A DNA stretch of 64,000 bases from CAZSDU01 sp963662525 (lineage in GTDB: Bacteria > Bacteroidota > Bacteroidia > Bacteroidales > FEN-979). Shown piece by piece: positions 9,854-19,192 of this stretch (position 1 is the stretch's first letter; every line of letters begins with the position of its first letter). The position numbers were made by a program, and so were the translations under genes. The stretch covers positions 1,240,001 to 1,304,000 of the forward strand of contig OY759717.1 of the NCBI GenBank assembly GCA_963662525.1. The letters run 5' to 3'. Below the pieces are notes generated by a model. The model did not search any database and was not told the DNA's origin. It was given only the letters and a program-made list of their open reading frames with translations.

Positions 9854-10957
9854 TCAGGGAGTAACGGCATGATGCCTGACACCATCCTGGTATGCAACAA
9901 CAAAAGCATCCCTGATCCCCAGTTTTTTCATCTGTTTACATATTTTCGCGGCTTGGTTCATATCCTGGTAATTTCCTACCAGGAATCTTTCCATTTTTCC
10001 CTCTTTTTCCATACGCACCTCAAAAGGCACTTTATAACGCTTTTTGATCCATTGAGATGAATACTGATGACGGTCGAAGGCAAAGATCTGGACAACATAG
10101 GTATAATTATCCGGCTGCACTGAAGGTAGGGTGACTTTCGGAGGCGGCGGATTGATCACATTAAGCGGCATGACAGGAGGAGGGGGCAATTGTTCCGGAG
10201 CCTTATATTCATATGCAGGCATAGGATAATCTTTTACTTTCATGGATTTTGAGCGGGGTTTCCCGAAATTAAAGGAAATCCCAATACCGAGGCAATCATA
10301 CATATCCCATTTGGCCCCTCCACTGGTCTGATCCAGCAAGTCGGAATTGATAAAACGGAAATTCCATTCCAGGGAAAGGTTGAGCCGGTCGATGGCCCTA
10401 TAGGTAATGCCCAGTCCTACAGGGATGACCAAGGCATGGTGGAAATTATTTAAAGGATTGTTGGTACTGATGGAATCGGCATTATAAACCACGCCAAGTA
10501 CCTTGGTGTACCAGGCCGAATAACCGATGCCGAGCGTTCCATAAACAAAAAACTTACGGGAAGCCCGGTAGGGTGAAAGCATATTGGAAAAGTTGATCAT
10601 CCCGTTCACTGTTCCATCGGCGATGATGCCGGTAAATGTTCTTTCCACCTGCTGCCCCTTAACCACGATGTTGCCATGACCGTTAAGCCAGCCGCCAGTC
10701 AGCTGTATGCGCATACCGATCACATTGGTGAACTGGTACTGGGTGAATAAACTCCCAGCCAAGGAAGTGTTTTTATTAAATCTCAGGGTATTCTGTGTCA
10801 GATCGCCCACGTAAAAATCAGGTCCGAAGGATAGGCCCAGACTCCAGCGTTTGGCGTATCCGGGTTCCGCATAGTTGCGCACCTGCTCTTCCTGGGATTT
10901 TAAAAGCATTGGAAGTAAAATAAAAAGGAGAAGAAAACAATGTAATCGCAAGCGCAT
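9854..10957 (-). CDS. Outer-membrane beta-barrel protein with C-terminal SPOR domain
   Basis: An envelope protein of 367 residues. After a signal peptide (LRLHCFLLLFILLPMLLKSQ) comes a region with alternating hydrophobic strands like a small OmpA/PorT-type barrel (about residues 35-225), then a proline-rich linker (LPPPPVMPLNVINPPPP), then a SPOR domain (YVVQIFAFDRHQYS ... FLVGNYQDMNQA). SPOR domains bind septal, denuded peptidoglycan, so the protein probably links the outer membrane to the cell wall. The start is the ATG at 10957; the upstream TTG would add five residues before the signal peptide. It stands convergent to the CotH-like gene. The exact barrel family is uncertain. Confidence 0.75.
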   Translation of the reverse strand: MRLRLHCFLLLFILLPMLLKSQEEQVRNYAEPGYAKRWSLGLSFGPDFYVGDLTQNTLRFNKNTSLAGSLFTQYQFTNVIGMRIQLTGGWLNGHGNIVVKGQQVERTFTGIIADGTVNGMINFSNMLSPYRASRKFFVYGTLGIGYSAWYTKVLGVVYNADSISTNNPLNNFHHALVIPVGLGITYRAIDRLNLSLEWNFRFINSDLLDQTSGGAKWDMYDCLGIGISFNFGKPRSKSMKVKDYPMPAYEYKAPEQLPPPPVMPLNVINPPPPKVTLPSVQPDNYTYVVQIFAFDRHQYSSQWIKKRYKVPFEVRMEKEGKMERFLVGNYQDMNQAAKICKQMKKLGIRDAFVVAYQDGVRHHAVTP

Positions 10958-11141
10958 GAAAGTTTGTTTCAAAACGTTGGATTAAAAGTAAAAAAAGTTT
11001 TGATAAATAACGAAAAAAATATTCGGGATGCGGGATGATGAGAAAGGGTGCGATTTTGCAGCAAGCAACATGTTTATCAAATTAATGAACAGTATCTGTT
11101 GACTGAGACTGGAAAACTTTTTCTACCTTTGAAAGAAAGTA

Positions 11142-11485
11142 ATGAGTTCATTAGCGAAAGACCTGCAATCATCCAAAAAGACAATCACGGAATTTTTCGA
11201 CATAACGATAAGAGTACTACATCGTTTACCCAATGTTGTCAGCAACACTATAGTGAAGAATGATTACAAATTTTAACATCCAATATTGCTGGGACAATAA
11301 AATTTTTTAGACCGATTAACAAAAATCTTCTCATCGAAAACAGCCATGGCTTTATATTGGCATTGGAAAAAGTTTTTAAAATACTTGAAAAGCTAAAAAA
11401 TAAAAAGATAACTTTTTTGAAGAGCGAAAAAGCTCTAATTGATAGTACGCTTTATACCATTCAGCAATCCATTGGTGCGGGATAA
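11142..11485 (+). pseudogene. Frameshifted remnant of an unidentified gene
   Basis: A 44-codon reading frame from the ATG at 11142 (MSSLAKDLQSSKKTITEFF...) stops at 11274-11276, and another frame, open from about 11264, continues with a protein-like segment rich in helix-forming residues (NLLIENSHGFILALEKVFK ... LYTIQQSIGAG) to a stop at 11485. Joining the two around 11264-11275 would give about 110 residues. A TAnnTTTG-type box (TACCTTTG, 11123-11130) lies just upstream. I do not recognise the family. The remaining sequence between 10958 and 11603 shows no convincing gene; a weak CGGGATG repeat lies at 11023-11037. Confidence 0.45.
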
Positions 11486-11603
11486 GATTATTTTGTTAAT
11501 CACATTTGGTCACACAATTAAACCCTGCTCTGTGACTGCTCGCGATGCGTCAGGTGAGATTATTCGAAATAAAATATATTTTTCTATTGAAATCTTCTTC
11601 TAT

Positions 11604-13034
11604 ATGAAAACGAAAATCTGCAGCGACCAGTTGAAATTGATTGTTGTATTTTTAATCCTTATGACAAATTGTACAAAAAAGTCTTCAAACGAAGAAACTT
11701 CTAATATTCAAATACCTGAAGTCTTGACAATTGAGGCCTCAAAAATCACATCTTATTCGGCGGAAAGCGGAGGCAATTGCAATGATGGTGTTCCTCTTAT
11801 CACGGCCAAAGGTGTTTGCTGGAGCACATCACACAACCCGACAACTAATTCTACTAAAACAATTGATGGAAACGGAGCAGGTTCATTCATTAGCAATATC
11901 AAAGGGCTGACGCCAAACACAGTTTATTATATACGAGCATACGCTACTAACAAAATTGGCACAGGCTATGGAAACGAAGTAACATTTACAACATCAACAG
12001 CACTAACGGTAACAACGACAGCTGTTACAGATATTGCTCCAGTAACAGCGACATGCGGTGGAGTCGTCACGACTGATGGGGGATTCTCTATTACGACAAG
12101 GGGTGTATGTTGGAATACCTCATCTAATCCCACTATTCTTGATAGCCATACAACTGATGGAAATGGAATTGGTGCATTTACCAGCAATTTAACGGGCTTG
12201 GCTGCCAATACAATTTATCACATACGGGCTTATGCTATAAACTCTGAGGAAATAGCCTATGGAAATGAGGTTACTTTTACAACACTAAATCCGACATTTC
12301 CAATTGTAACCACATTTGGAGTATCTGATATTGCTCAATTCACAGCAAAAAGTGGAGGAAACGTTACCTCAGATGAAGGGGCACCAGTGACAATTCGTGG
12401 GATCTGCTGGAGTACTTCTCTCAATCCCACAACAACTAACAGTCATACCACTGATGGTTCTGACACAGGGAAGTTTGTGAGTAACATGACAGGGCTTGAC
12501 GGAAGTACACTTTATTATGTAAGGGCCTATGCTACAAACGATATGGGAACAGGGTATGGAAATGAAGTTACGTTTACAACATTACACTTTATTGGCGAAA
12601 GTTTTGGAGGTGGAAAAATATTTTATATTGATGGAACAGGTATGCATGGATTAATTGCTGCCACTACTGACCAGGCCGAAACAATTTGGGGTTGTTATGG
12701 AACAGATGTACAAGGTACATTCACTGCCATCGGTACAGGCCAAGCTAATACCACGGCAATAATTAATACATGCCTATGGCCAGGAATTGCAGCCCAAGTA
12801 TGTAATGACCTTGTGCTTAACGGATACGATGATTGGTTTTTACCATCAAAAGACGAGCTTAATCAGATGTATGTTCAAAGGAATATTATTGGCGGTTTTA
12901 ATGGTTACAAAGTCTATTGGAGTTCCTCTCAGGACGCTCCAAACGAAGGTAAAATACAATATTTTTTCGATGGTAGTCAGGGTTGGGGCTATAAGGATAG
13001 TAATTTTTTTGTACGCGCTAATCGTGCTTTTTAA
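11604..13034 (+). CDS. Lipoprotein with three fibronectin-like repeats and a DUF1566 (Lcl-type) C-terminal domain
   Basis: A surface or periplasmic lipoprotein of 476 residues. The signal ends at LILMTNC. Three repeats of about 90 residues follow, each with the pattern SGGN-x-GVPLITAKGVCWST / NPTT / TDGxGxGSF / GLxxNTxYYIRAYA / GYGNEVTFTT, widely seen in Bacteroidota surface proteins. The C-terminal 150 residues (GGGKIFYIDGTGMHG ... DDWFLPSKDELNQMY ... YWSSSQ) match the DUF1566 domain. I chose the ATG at 11604; the 55 residues that would precede it in the same frame are unlike a signal peptide and overlap the upstream remnant. The gene is AT-rich compared with its neighbours outside 11-16 kb. 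Role unknown; adhesion or carbohydrate interaction is possible. Confidence 0.85.
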   Translation: MKTKICSDQLKLIVVFLILMTNCTKKSSNEETSNIQIPEVLTIEASKITSYSAESGGNCNDGVPLITAKGVCWSTSHNPTTNSTKTIDGNGAGSFISNIKGLTPNTVYYIRAYATNKIGTGYGNEVTFTTSTALTVTTTAVTDIAPVTATCGGVVTTDGGFSITTRGVCWNTSSNPTILDSHTTDGNGIGAFTSNLTGLAANTIYHIRAYAINSEEIAYGNEVTFTTLNPTFPIVTTFGVSDIAQFTAKSGGNVTSDEGAPVTIRGICWSTSLNPTTTNSHTTDGSDTGKFVSNMTGLDGSTLYYVRAYATNDMGTGYGNEVTFTTLHFIGESFGGGKIFYIDGTGMHGLIAATTDQAETIWGCYGTDVQGTFTAIGTGQANTTAIINTCLWPGIAAQVCNDLVLNGYDDWFLPSKDELNQMYVQRNIIGGFNGYKVYWSSSQDAPNEGKIQYFFDGSQGWGYKDSNFFVRANRAF

Positions 13035-13202
13035 TAAACCGTTTAGTTAAATTTACAAATCTACCATTTGGGGCAAGTTACACAATTGCAAAAAAGTTTA
13101 ATACTTTTATCCAATGGCAAATCATACCACAGTTAATTGAGCAGGCTGCTCCGTAAGCATCGCCCACGTCAATACAAACAATAACCATAAACACATGACA
13201 CC

Positions 13203-14414
13203 ATGAAAACAAAAATCCTTTTTCTTGCACTTCTAGCAACAAATATTGCTACTGCTCAAGACTGGACAATTCAAAATTCCGGCACAATGAATTGTTTAAA
13301 TTCTGTTTATTGCAGAAATTCTGATACTATTTATGCTGTTGGCAATGAGGGAACGATACTAAAAACGATAAACGGTGGAATAAACTGGATAATTCAAAAT
13401 TGGAATACCACTTATTGTTTGAACTCAGTGCGTTTTTTAAATTCAAATATTGGATATGCTACCGGTGGGGGAGATCAGAGCGCAATATTAAAAACGACAA
13501 ATGGAGGGACATTTTGGACCAATATATATCCCGGATCTACATATTATTTTCATGATGTCTTTTTTACCGATACGAATACTGGTTATGTCGTAGGTGAATC
13601 AGGTAGAATACTAAAAACAGTTGACGGGGGTAATAATTGGGCACTTCAATCTTCCGGTACAATTGTATCATTGTATTCTGTTTACTTCACAGATTCAAAT
13701 ACTGGTTATGCTGTTGGCTCAGAGAATACGATTTTAAGAACCAATGATGGTGGAATAAATTGGACCATCCAAGTTAACGGGGGACCTGGCGTATATTTAT
13801 TTTCCGTGTATTTCCCAAATGCGAATACCGGCTATGCTGTGGGGTATGAAATCAATCCAAATTATGGATATATTGTGAAAACAATTAATGGTGGATTAGA
13901 TTGGACTACTCAAGAATCTGGAACTTCAAAATCGTTACAGTCAGTTTATTTTACAGACCTTAATACAGGTTATGCTGTTGGTGCAGAGAATACAATTTTA
14001 AAAACATTAAATGGAGGAACGACCTGGATAAAGCAAAATGCAGAAATTCCAACATCCACAATGTTACATTCTGTATATTTTACTGAAGCAGATTCAGGGT
14101 ATGTCACTGGGGAGGGTGGGTTAATACTGAAAACCACAAATGGAGGAGGAGTTGGGTTAACAGGACATACTTTTACATCCCAACCTCTTAAATTATATCC
14201 CAACCCAGTTAAGGATAAGTTTACCCTTGACTGCTCAACCCCAGTTATCAATGCTTACCTTCTAATAACAGATGTTCATGGTCAGAATATAATTCAGAAA
14301 CAAGTCAACAACACATTGACATCCATTGATATCAGCGGACTTCAAGCAGGGGTTTATTTTATTCAAGTAATGAATGAAACAATGATTAAGGTGGGTAAAA
14401 TCATTAAAGAATAA
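13203..14414 (+). CDS. YCF48-like repeat protein with type IX secretion tail
   Basis: A secreted beta-propeller-like protein of 403 residues. A signal peptide (ILFLALLATNIATAQ) is followed by about seven repeats of some 43 residues with the core VYFTDxNTGYAVGxxxTILKTxNGG, the pattern of YCF48/BNR-like photosystem II assembly-factor propellers. The last 75 residues are a type IX sorting domain (KLYPNPVKDKFTLD ... GLQAGVYFIQVM). In Bacteroidota such proteins are exported and often surface-attached; no link to photosynthesis is implied. The gap before it (13035-13202) holds no gene I can support. It lies in the AT-rich accessory segment and has no evident operon partner. Confidence 0.88.
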   Translation: MKTKILFLALLATNIATAQDWTIQNSGTMNCLNSVYCRNSDTIYAVGNEGTILKTINGGINWIIQNWNTTYCLNSVRFLNSNIGYATGGGDQSAILKTTNGGTFWTNIYPGSTYYFHDVFFTDTNTGYVVGESGRILKTVDGGNNWALQSSGTIVSLYSVYFTDSNTGYAVGSENTILRTNDGGINWTIQVNGGPGVYLFSVYFPNANTGYAVGYEINPNYGYIVKTINGGLDWTTQESGTSKSLQSVYFTDLNTGYAVGAENTILKTLNGGTTWIKQNAEIPTSTMLHSVYFTEADSGYVTGEGGLILKTTNGGGVGLTGHTFTSQPLKLYPNPVKDKFTLDCSTPVINAYLLITDVHGQNIIQKQVNNTLTSIDISGLQAGVYFIQVMNETMIKVGKIIKE

Positions 14415-14535
14415 AAAAACCGCACTCAATAAACTGACAAGACAACGACTTATCCCGAAAATATGGTAACTCCATTTTGACTTTGCAACGAATAATAACA
14501 GAAATGAAACAAATTACTTCAAATATTTCGAATTT

Positions 14536-15303
14536 ATGAATCAAAAACAATGGTATGAATCCCTGTTTGAGAATTATGGACAGAAATACGACAGTGAAAT
14601 TTTTACTCAAGGAACTATTGGCGAATGCGATTTTATTGAGACAGAATTAAAATCTGACAAGTCGCTAAAAGTATTAGACGTCGGTTGTGGCACAGGCAGG
14701 CACTCAGTGGAACTGACAAAGCGGGGATATTCCGTTACAGGGATTGATTTGTCCGAAACACAACTAAAAAGAGCTAAAGAAAAAGCAGAGAGTATTAATC
14801 TAAAAATAGATTTTCAGCAGCAGGATGCCAGATATCTATCTTTCAACAATGAATTCGACATTGCAATAATGCTCTGTGAAGGAGGATTTCCTTTGATGGA
14901 AACCGATGAAATGAATTTTGATATTCTAAGAAGCGTTACAAAATCATTAAACAAGCATGGTAAGATCATGCTGACAACCTTAAACGGACTATTCCCATTG
15001 TATCATTCGGTTGAGAAGTTTTGTGCATCTGTAGCAGAAGTAGGCGCTGCAACTTATCGGAGCAATACTTTTGATTTAATGACATTCCGAGACCACAATG
15101 TAACCGAATTTGAAGATGATCTTGGAAACAAAAAAGTTCTTGAATGTAACGAAAGATACTATGTTCCTTGTGAAATTACGTGGTTATTAAAATCGCTTGG
15201 ATACAAAAAGGTTGAAATTTTTGGAGCAAAACTTGGGGCATTTTCGAGAAATGACAAGTTAACCAGTGAAGATTTCGAGATGCTTATTATAGCCGAAAAA
15301 TGA
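14536..15303 (+). CDS. Class I SAM-dependent methyltransferase
   Basis: A 255-residue methyltransferase that would use S-adenosylmethionine. Motif I is clear (VLDVGCGTGRHSVEL near residue 52), followed by the acidic residue of motif II (VTGIDLSE) and a motif around QQDARYLSF. The layout matches the small class I family often called type 11/25. The substrate cannot be predicted; the C-terminal half is not one of the well-known rRNA, protein or quinone methyltransferases I can recognise. The gene is AT-rich like its neighbours and stands alone. The following 250 bases (15304-15554) contain no supported gene. Confidence 0.87.
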   Translation: MNQKQWYESLFENYGQKYDSEIFTQGTIGECDFIETELKSDKSLKVLDVGCGTGRHSVELTKRGYSVTGIDLSETQLKRAKEKAESINLKIDFQQQDARYLSFNNEFDIAIMLCEGGFPLMETDEMNFDILRSVTKSLNKHGKIMLTTLNGLFPLYHSVEKFCASVAEVGAATYRSNTFDLMTFRDHNVTEFEDDLGNKKVLECNERYYVPCEITWLLKSLGYKKVEIFGAKLGAFSRNDKLTSEDFEMLIIAEK

Positions 15304-15554
15304 CCTATAAGGAGGCCGAAACCATTAAAATTTAAATACAAAAGTTATTGGTCAAGCCAAGTTGATTGTGAACACCATTAGGTTGGTAAAGTAAAATCAA
15401 TTTATTGAAAGAGGACTGAAAGAGGATATAAATCAAGAACTTACACCACTTTGAAGAAGTTAATCCATTAACCAAGCAGGATCTCCCCGAAAGGTATTGG
15501 TGTCAAGCAGCGACTTAGGATTGCCGTTGAAATTCCATACCATTACGACAAAAA

Positions 15555-16028
15555 CTACTTTAAAAACGTTTTAATTAATGCTTTTTCATAAAGCTCAAAA
15601 TCTGATTGTTTTATGGTTACCAAATACATCAGTTCCTGTTTATAATTGATAAGAACCCAATAGTAAACGTACTCGGCAAATTTAGGATCATAATCCACCC
15701 AGATTATTTGTGATGTGTTTTCAAGCTTTTTAAATTTCTTATTAAAATTATCGCATAATGAATTGAAATCATCAAGCGTATATTTCCCGCCTATCATAAA
15801 ATAATTGCAGACATCATCTTTGGTGAAGCTAAATACACCATAGCCTTCCTCGAAGTGAACCCCGATGGTATAGGTCCCGTCATTTGATTTTTCGGGCCGT
15901 TCAATTTTTTTCGCATCCGGCTTGATCGTATTCAGAATTTCCTTTTTGGTCGCACCGATATAGGCCTGAGCAAAGGTGGCTGCCAAGGCGACCATAACAA
16001 ACAATAAGGTAAGGATTACTTTTTTCAT
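15555..16028 (-). CDS. Small exported protein of unknown function
   Basis: A 157-residue protein with a clear signal peptide (MKKVILTLLFVMVALAATFA then QAYIGATK). The mature part contains a mixed alpha/beta pattern with many aromatic residues and the motif YTIGVHFEEGYGVFSF. I do not recognise a family. It starts at an ATG and stands alone, divergent from the TPR/AraC regulator; no partner can be assigned. Confidence 0.75.
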   Translation of the reverse strand: MKKVILTLLFVMVALAATFAQAYIGATKKEILNTIKPDAKKIERPEKSNDGTYTIGVHFEEGYGVFSFTKDDVCNYFMIGGKYTLDDFNSLCDNFNKKFKKLENTSQIIWVDYDPKFAEYVYYWVLINYKQELMYLVTIKQSDFELYEKALIKTFLK

Positions 16029-16343
16029 TCGGGATTTATTGATTAATGAACATCAAATCTAAGTATAAATAAATGACGGGGACAATACATTAGCATTTTA
16101 TTTCATGAGGTCTGCTCAATTGCAAAAAGAATCAATATATTTGACATGTTGTTTTTCGGGCCTAATGCATTGGTTATACAAACATCTTGAAATTCTAAAA
16201 TACATGAAAAAATTGGAATGATTTGATCTCCCCCATTCCTGAACCTGGTGGGAAAACAGAAATTAATCATTCAAAGGTAGTTTCTTCAAATGTAACATGC
16301 TTGTTTGCCTCCGGAAATTGTCTTGCCAAAAATTCCTTCGGTA
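16029..16343. other. 315-base intergenic region with a promoter-like box
   Basis: Divergent region between the small exported protein and the TPR/AraC regulator. TATATTTG at 16136-16143 fits the TAnnTTTG box on the plus strand and would give a leader of roughly 160-200 bases for the regulator. No ORF or RNA gene is supported. Confidence 0.4.
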
Positions 16344-18272
16344 TTGAAATCATATAGAATCAGAAATCAGATTGCCGGCCTTTTTTTCATAATATTGATT
16401 TTCTTCCCTATGGCTGTATTATGCCAGGACAGGTTGAAAAAGCGAAAAACAGATTTTTACCAAAGCATTGAATCCCTGAAGCTCCATCCCGAATCGCTGA
16501 ATCTCCAGGCAAAAAGCAGGCAATATCACCATGATTCGCTGCTGATATATTATCATGACCTTCTGCATTCGTTTTCTATTAATTCAGGAAGAATGAACCG
16601 ATGGCAACGGATAGCCTATTATTATGAGACCGGATTAGTCAGGTCAAGCCTGGAACTGACAGATTCAGCAATACAAGCGTACGAATCAGCCCTGGCGCTC
16701 ATCGACAAGCAATTAAATCCAAGGGAATATCTGCGGCTCAATATGGAGATGGCATACTCTTACCGTGAACTCAGCATGTACAAGAAATCAAACAGTCTGT
16801 ATCTTGAAGTTCTTAGTTTACCGGCAATACAGAAAGATACCGCTGAGCAGATACATTGTAGCTATTTTTTAGCTGAAAACTATGAAAACCTTGGAGAATA
16901 TCAAAAGTCAATGGAACTCTGCCAGAAATTATACAATTACTCTATGCGGAAAGGTGATTATGCCAACGCGTCCTATAACCTAACCCAGATAGGAAGGATG
17001 GCGGCCTTTCTTGAAAAAGACACTTCTTTCCTTGAGTATTATCATCTGGCCAATAATCTGGCCCTGAAGTCGGATGTAAAATCAAGAACAGGCAACAATT
17101 TGGTAAGCACTGGATATGCATATAACGATCTGGGTCTCCCTGGGAAAGCATTGCCCTATTTTATTGCCGGTGAAAGATTCTCAGATGCATATTCGCCACG
17201 CGATCATCTTTACTGTCTGTCCGGATTAAGCAGAACCTATCTGAAAATTGACAGTTTAGCACAGGCCCTAAATTATGCAAGAAAATCGATGAAGATAGCA
17301 ACTGCCATTCAGGGGTATGAATGGATGTCGGGTTCATGCGAAGTGATGGCAGATTGCTATATAAAATTGCACAATTACGATTCGGCCAGATACTTCCTGC
17401 TCGAAGCTGTTATTACGAGCAGGAAGACTAGGAACGGGAGTATCGCCTCAAACATGTTCAGAAAATTGTCGGATGTCAATACTGCATTGCATGATTACCC
17501 GGCTGCTATTGCATATCTGGATACCGCATATAATTCCTTTGTTGATTTCGTCAGGAAAAATAATGACGATAAGCTCGCGAAGCTGCGCATTGAATCCGAT
17601 TACTATATCCATAAGTCCCGGATAACTGAATTGATCACAAAAAACAAAATCGAAAAAGAAAAAAGCAAACATATGATCATTATGTTTTCAGCTATTTCCG
17701 TGATTCTTTGCTTGAGTATTCTTTTTTCGGTATTACGCCTCAGGCAATTGAGAAAGCTGAAAGAATCCTATATCGGCCTGATTAAAAAAAACATTGAGCT
17801 TGATCAATTGAATAAAAAACTGGCGGCGTGTGAATCAAGACCTTCAAAAAAAACCAGACAAGAATCTCAGACCAAAGAGGAAGAAGTTATTGCCGGAAAA
17901 TTAAAAACACTATTCAAGCGTGATGAAATATTTACCAACCCTGGAATATCCCTGAAAATGCTGGCCAATGAATTGAAAACCAATACTTCATACTTATCAG
18001 CTACCATTAACCATCATTTCGAATGCAATCTGAAAACATTGATTAATAAATACCGTGTAGATAAAGCAAGAAAAATGATGATTTCTGATCAATTCAGTCA
18101 TTATAGCATGGACGGGATAGCCCGGGAGGTCGGCTTCAATTCCCGCTCAGTTTTTTACAGTGCATTTAAAGGAATAACTGGGATAATCCCAACGATTTAC
18201 ATTCAAAACTATAAAATCGCATTGGACAGTGCGGAAATGAAAGAAACGGATGAGAACTGTCCTGTTTCATAA
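16344..18272 (+). CDS. Membrane-anchored TPR protein with C-terminal AraC-type DNA-binding domain
   Basis: A hybrid regulator of 642 residues. A signal or anchor (IAGLFFIILIFFPMAVLC) leads into a periplasmic region of TPR-like helical repeats (about residues 30-430), a transmembrane segment (MIIMFSAISVILCLSILFSV), a coiled coil, and a cytoplasmic AraC-family helix-turn-helix pair (ISLKMLANELKTNTSYLSA ... GIAREVGFNSRSVFYSAFK). Such proteins in Bacteroidota are thought to sense envelope or nutrient signals and regulate directly. No in-frame ATG precedes the signal; the TTG at 16344 (giving MKSYRIRNQ) fits best, and a TTG at 16305 is the alternative. It may control the lipoprotein gene that follows 86 bases later. 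Ligand unknown. Confidence 0.85.
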   Translation: MKSYRIRNQIAGLFFIILIFFPMAVLCQDRLKKRKTDFYQSIESLKLHPESLNLQAKSRQYHHDSLLIYYHDLLHSFSINSGRMNRWQRIAYYYETGLVRSSLELTDSAIQAYESALALIDKQLNPREYLRLNMEMAYSYRELSMYKKSNSLYLEVLSLPAIQKDTAEQIHCSYFLAENYENLGEYQKSMELCQKLYNYSMRKGDYANASYNLTQIGRMAAFLEKDTSFLEYYHLANNLALKSDVKSRTGNNLVSTGYAYNDLGLPGKALPYFIAGERFSDAYSPRDHLYCLSGLSRTYLKIDSLAQALNYARKSMKIATAIQGYEWMSGSCEVMADCYIKLHNYDSARYFLLEAVITSRKTRNGSIASNMFRKLSDVNTALHDYPAAIAYLDTAYNSFVDFVRKNNDDKLAKLRIESDYYIHKSRITELITKNKIEKEKSKHMIIMFSAISVILCLSILFSVLRLRQLRKLKESYIGLIKKNIELDQLNKKLAACESRPSKKTRQESQTKEEEVIAGKLKTLFKRDEIFTNPGISLKMLANELKTNTSYLSATINHHFECNLKTLINKYRVDKARKMMISDQFSHYSMDGIAREVGFNSRSVFYSAFKGITGIIPTIYIQNYKIALDSAEMKETDENCPVS

Positions 18273-18358
18273 AACACGACAGGTATTAGTTGTTTAAACT
18301 GATAACTACCATTTTCTTTACGGGAAAATTTACATTAACCAACTAAACTGTTAATCTT

Positions 18359-19000
18359 ATGAAAACAAAAATGATCATTTTTGGGTGTCTGGCTTTTTAT
18401 ATCGTATTTCTTACCGGCTGTGGTGGATCCGGTATAGGTATTAATTCTGTTAACAATGAATATCTCAACAAGCTGCCTTCAATCGCTAAAGAATACAATG
18501 ACAAGATAGAGGCAAAAGAAAAGGAAATCCATGAATGCACCGATATGAATGATGCATTTAAACTGGAAAAAGAACTTTCGTTGTTAAAAGAAGAATGGGA
18601 GGTAAAAATCAAGGAAAGCAATGCGGAAAATCCTATCACAAAACCTTTACCATTTGAGTCAATGGCTAATCTGCCCTATAAGGTAAATCAGATTACCGTT
18701 GAATCTGATAAGGTATACAAAGCAAATATGACCATAAAATTTGATGTTGCTTTAAACCAGGATATAAAAAATAAATGGAATGGATTTGAGAAATACTTAT
18801 TCATTTATTTTCTGGCTCTTGATCAGGACGGGAAAGAAATTCCAGGGGTTATTTCCGTCGCCATGAATTCCGGCAGGGAGGAACTTAAATCTGGTTTCGC
18901 CTGCGTTGTTTCCGGGCAATTGGGTCCACTGGCAAAACTTGAGCATTTCGCCAAGCTGAAATTGATTTCAAAGGAAGAATACGACAAAAAGAAAAAATAG
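18359..19000 (+). CDS. Lipoprotein of unknown function
   Basis: A 213-residue lipoprotein: MKTKMIIFGCLAFYIVFLTGC ends in a standard lipobox. A charged helix likely to form a coiled coil follows (residues 45-90), then a mainly beta C-terminal half. No family is recognised. It follows the TPR/AraC regulator on the same strand and is closed by a strong terminator, so it may belong to that regulator's unit. Confidence 0.75.
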   Translation: MKTKMIIFGCLAFYIVFLTGCGGSGIGINSVNNEYLNKLPSIAKEYNDKIEAKEKEIHECTDMNDAFKLEKELSLLKEEWEVKIKESNAENPITKPLPFESMANLPYKVNQITVESDKVYKANMTIKFDVALNQDIKNKWNGFEKYLFIYFLALDQDGKEIPGVISVAMNSGREELKSGFACVVSGQLGPLAKLEHFAKLKLISKEEYDKKKK

Positions 19001-19013
19001 CGTTGTAGTTAAA

Positions 19014-19050
19014 GAAAAATCCATGTGTCCTGAGATACATGGATTTTTTT
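19014..19050. terminator. Bidirectional intrinsic terminator
   Basis: A perfect 8-base-pair stem (ATCCATGT at 19019-19026 with ACATGGAT at 19037-19044) is flanked by an A-run on the left and a run of T on the right. It can end the lipoprotein transcript on the plus strand and the tRNA-Arg transcript on the minus strand. Confidence 0.8.
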
Positions 19051-19126
19051 GGTGACCCCGAAGGGACTCGAACCCCCAACCAACAGAACCGGAATCTGCC
19101 ATTCTATCCAATTGAACTACGGGGCC
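19050..19126 (-). tRNA. tRNA-Arg (anticodon CCG)
   Basis: The reverse strand folds as a 77-base cloverleaf with CCA encoded. The acceptor stem GGCCCCG pairs with CGGGGUC, the D stem GUUC pairs with GAAU, the anticodon stem GCAGA/UCUGU encloses the loop UUCCGGU (anticodon CCG), and the T-loop contains GGUUCGAGUCC. It would read CGG codons. Confidence 0.95.
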
Positions 19127-19136
19127 AATTAGAGTG

Positions 19137-19144
19137 CAAAGATA
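19137..19144 (-). promoter_or_regulatory. Promoter -7 box for tRNA-Arg
   Basis: On the minus strand this reads TATCTTTG, ten bases before the tRNA 5' end, matching TAnnTTTG. No good TTTG is seen at -33. A divergent box for fbaA lies next to it. Confidence 0.6.
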
Positions 19145-19155
19145 AGTTTTTTTTG

Positions 19156-19163
19156 TACCTTTG
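19156..19163 (+). promoter_or_regulatory. Promoter -7 box for fbaA
   Basis: TACCTTTG fits TAnnTTTG and lies 29 bases before the fbaA ATG. It is divergent from the tRNA-Arg promoter, the two boxes being only 11 bases apart. Confidence 0.55.
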
Positions 19164-19192
19164 AACTGTATTCACTTCAAAATTTCAGCCTT

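Noticed and set aside
11439..11603. N-terminal extension of the repeat-rich lipoprotein
   Set aside because: The extra residues lack signal-peptide character and overlap the upstream frameshifted remnant; the lipoprotein signal begins at 11604.
13035..13202. Mobile-element end or attachment site between two accessory genes
   Set aside because: No inverted repeat, target duplication or integrase gene could be found nearby.
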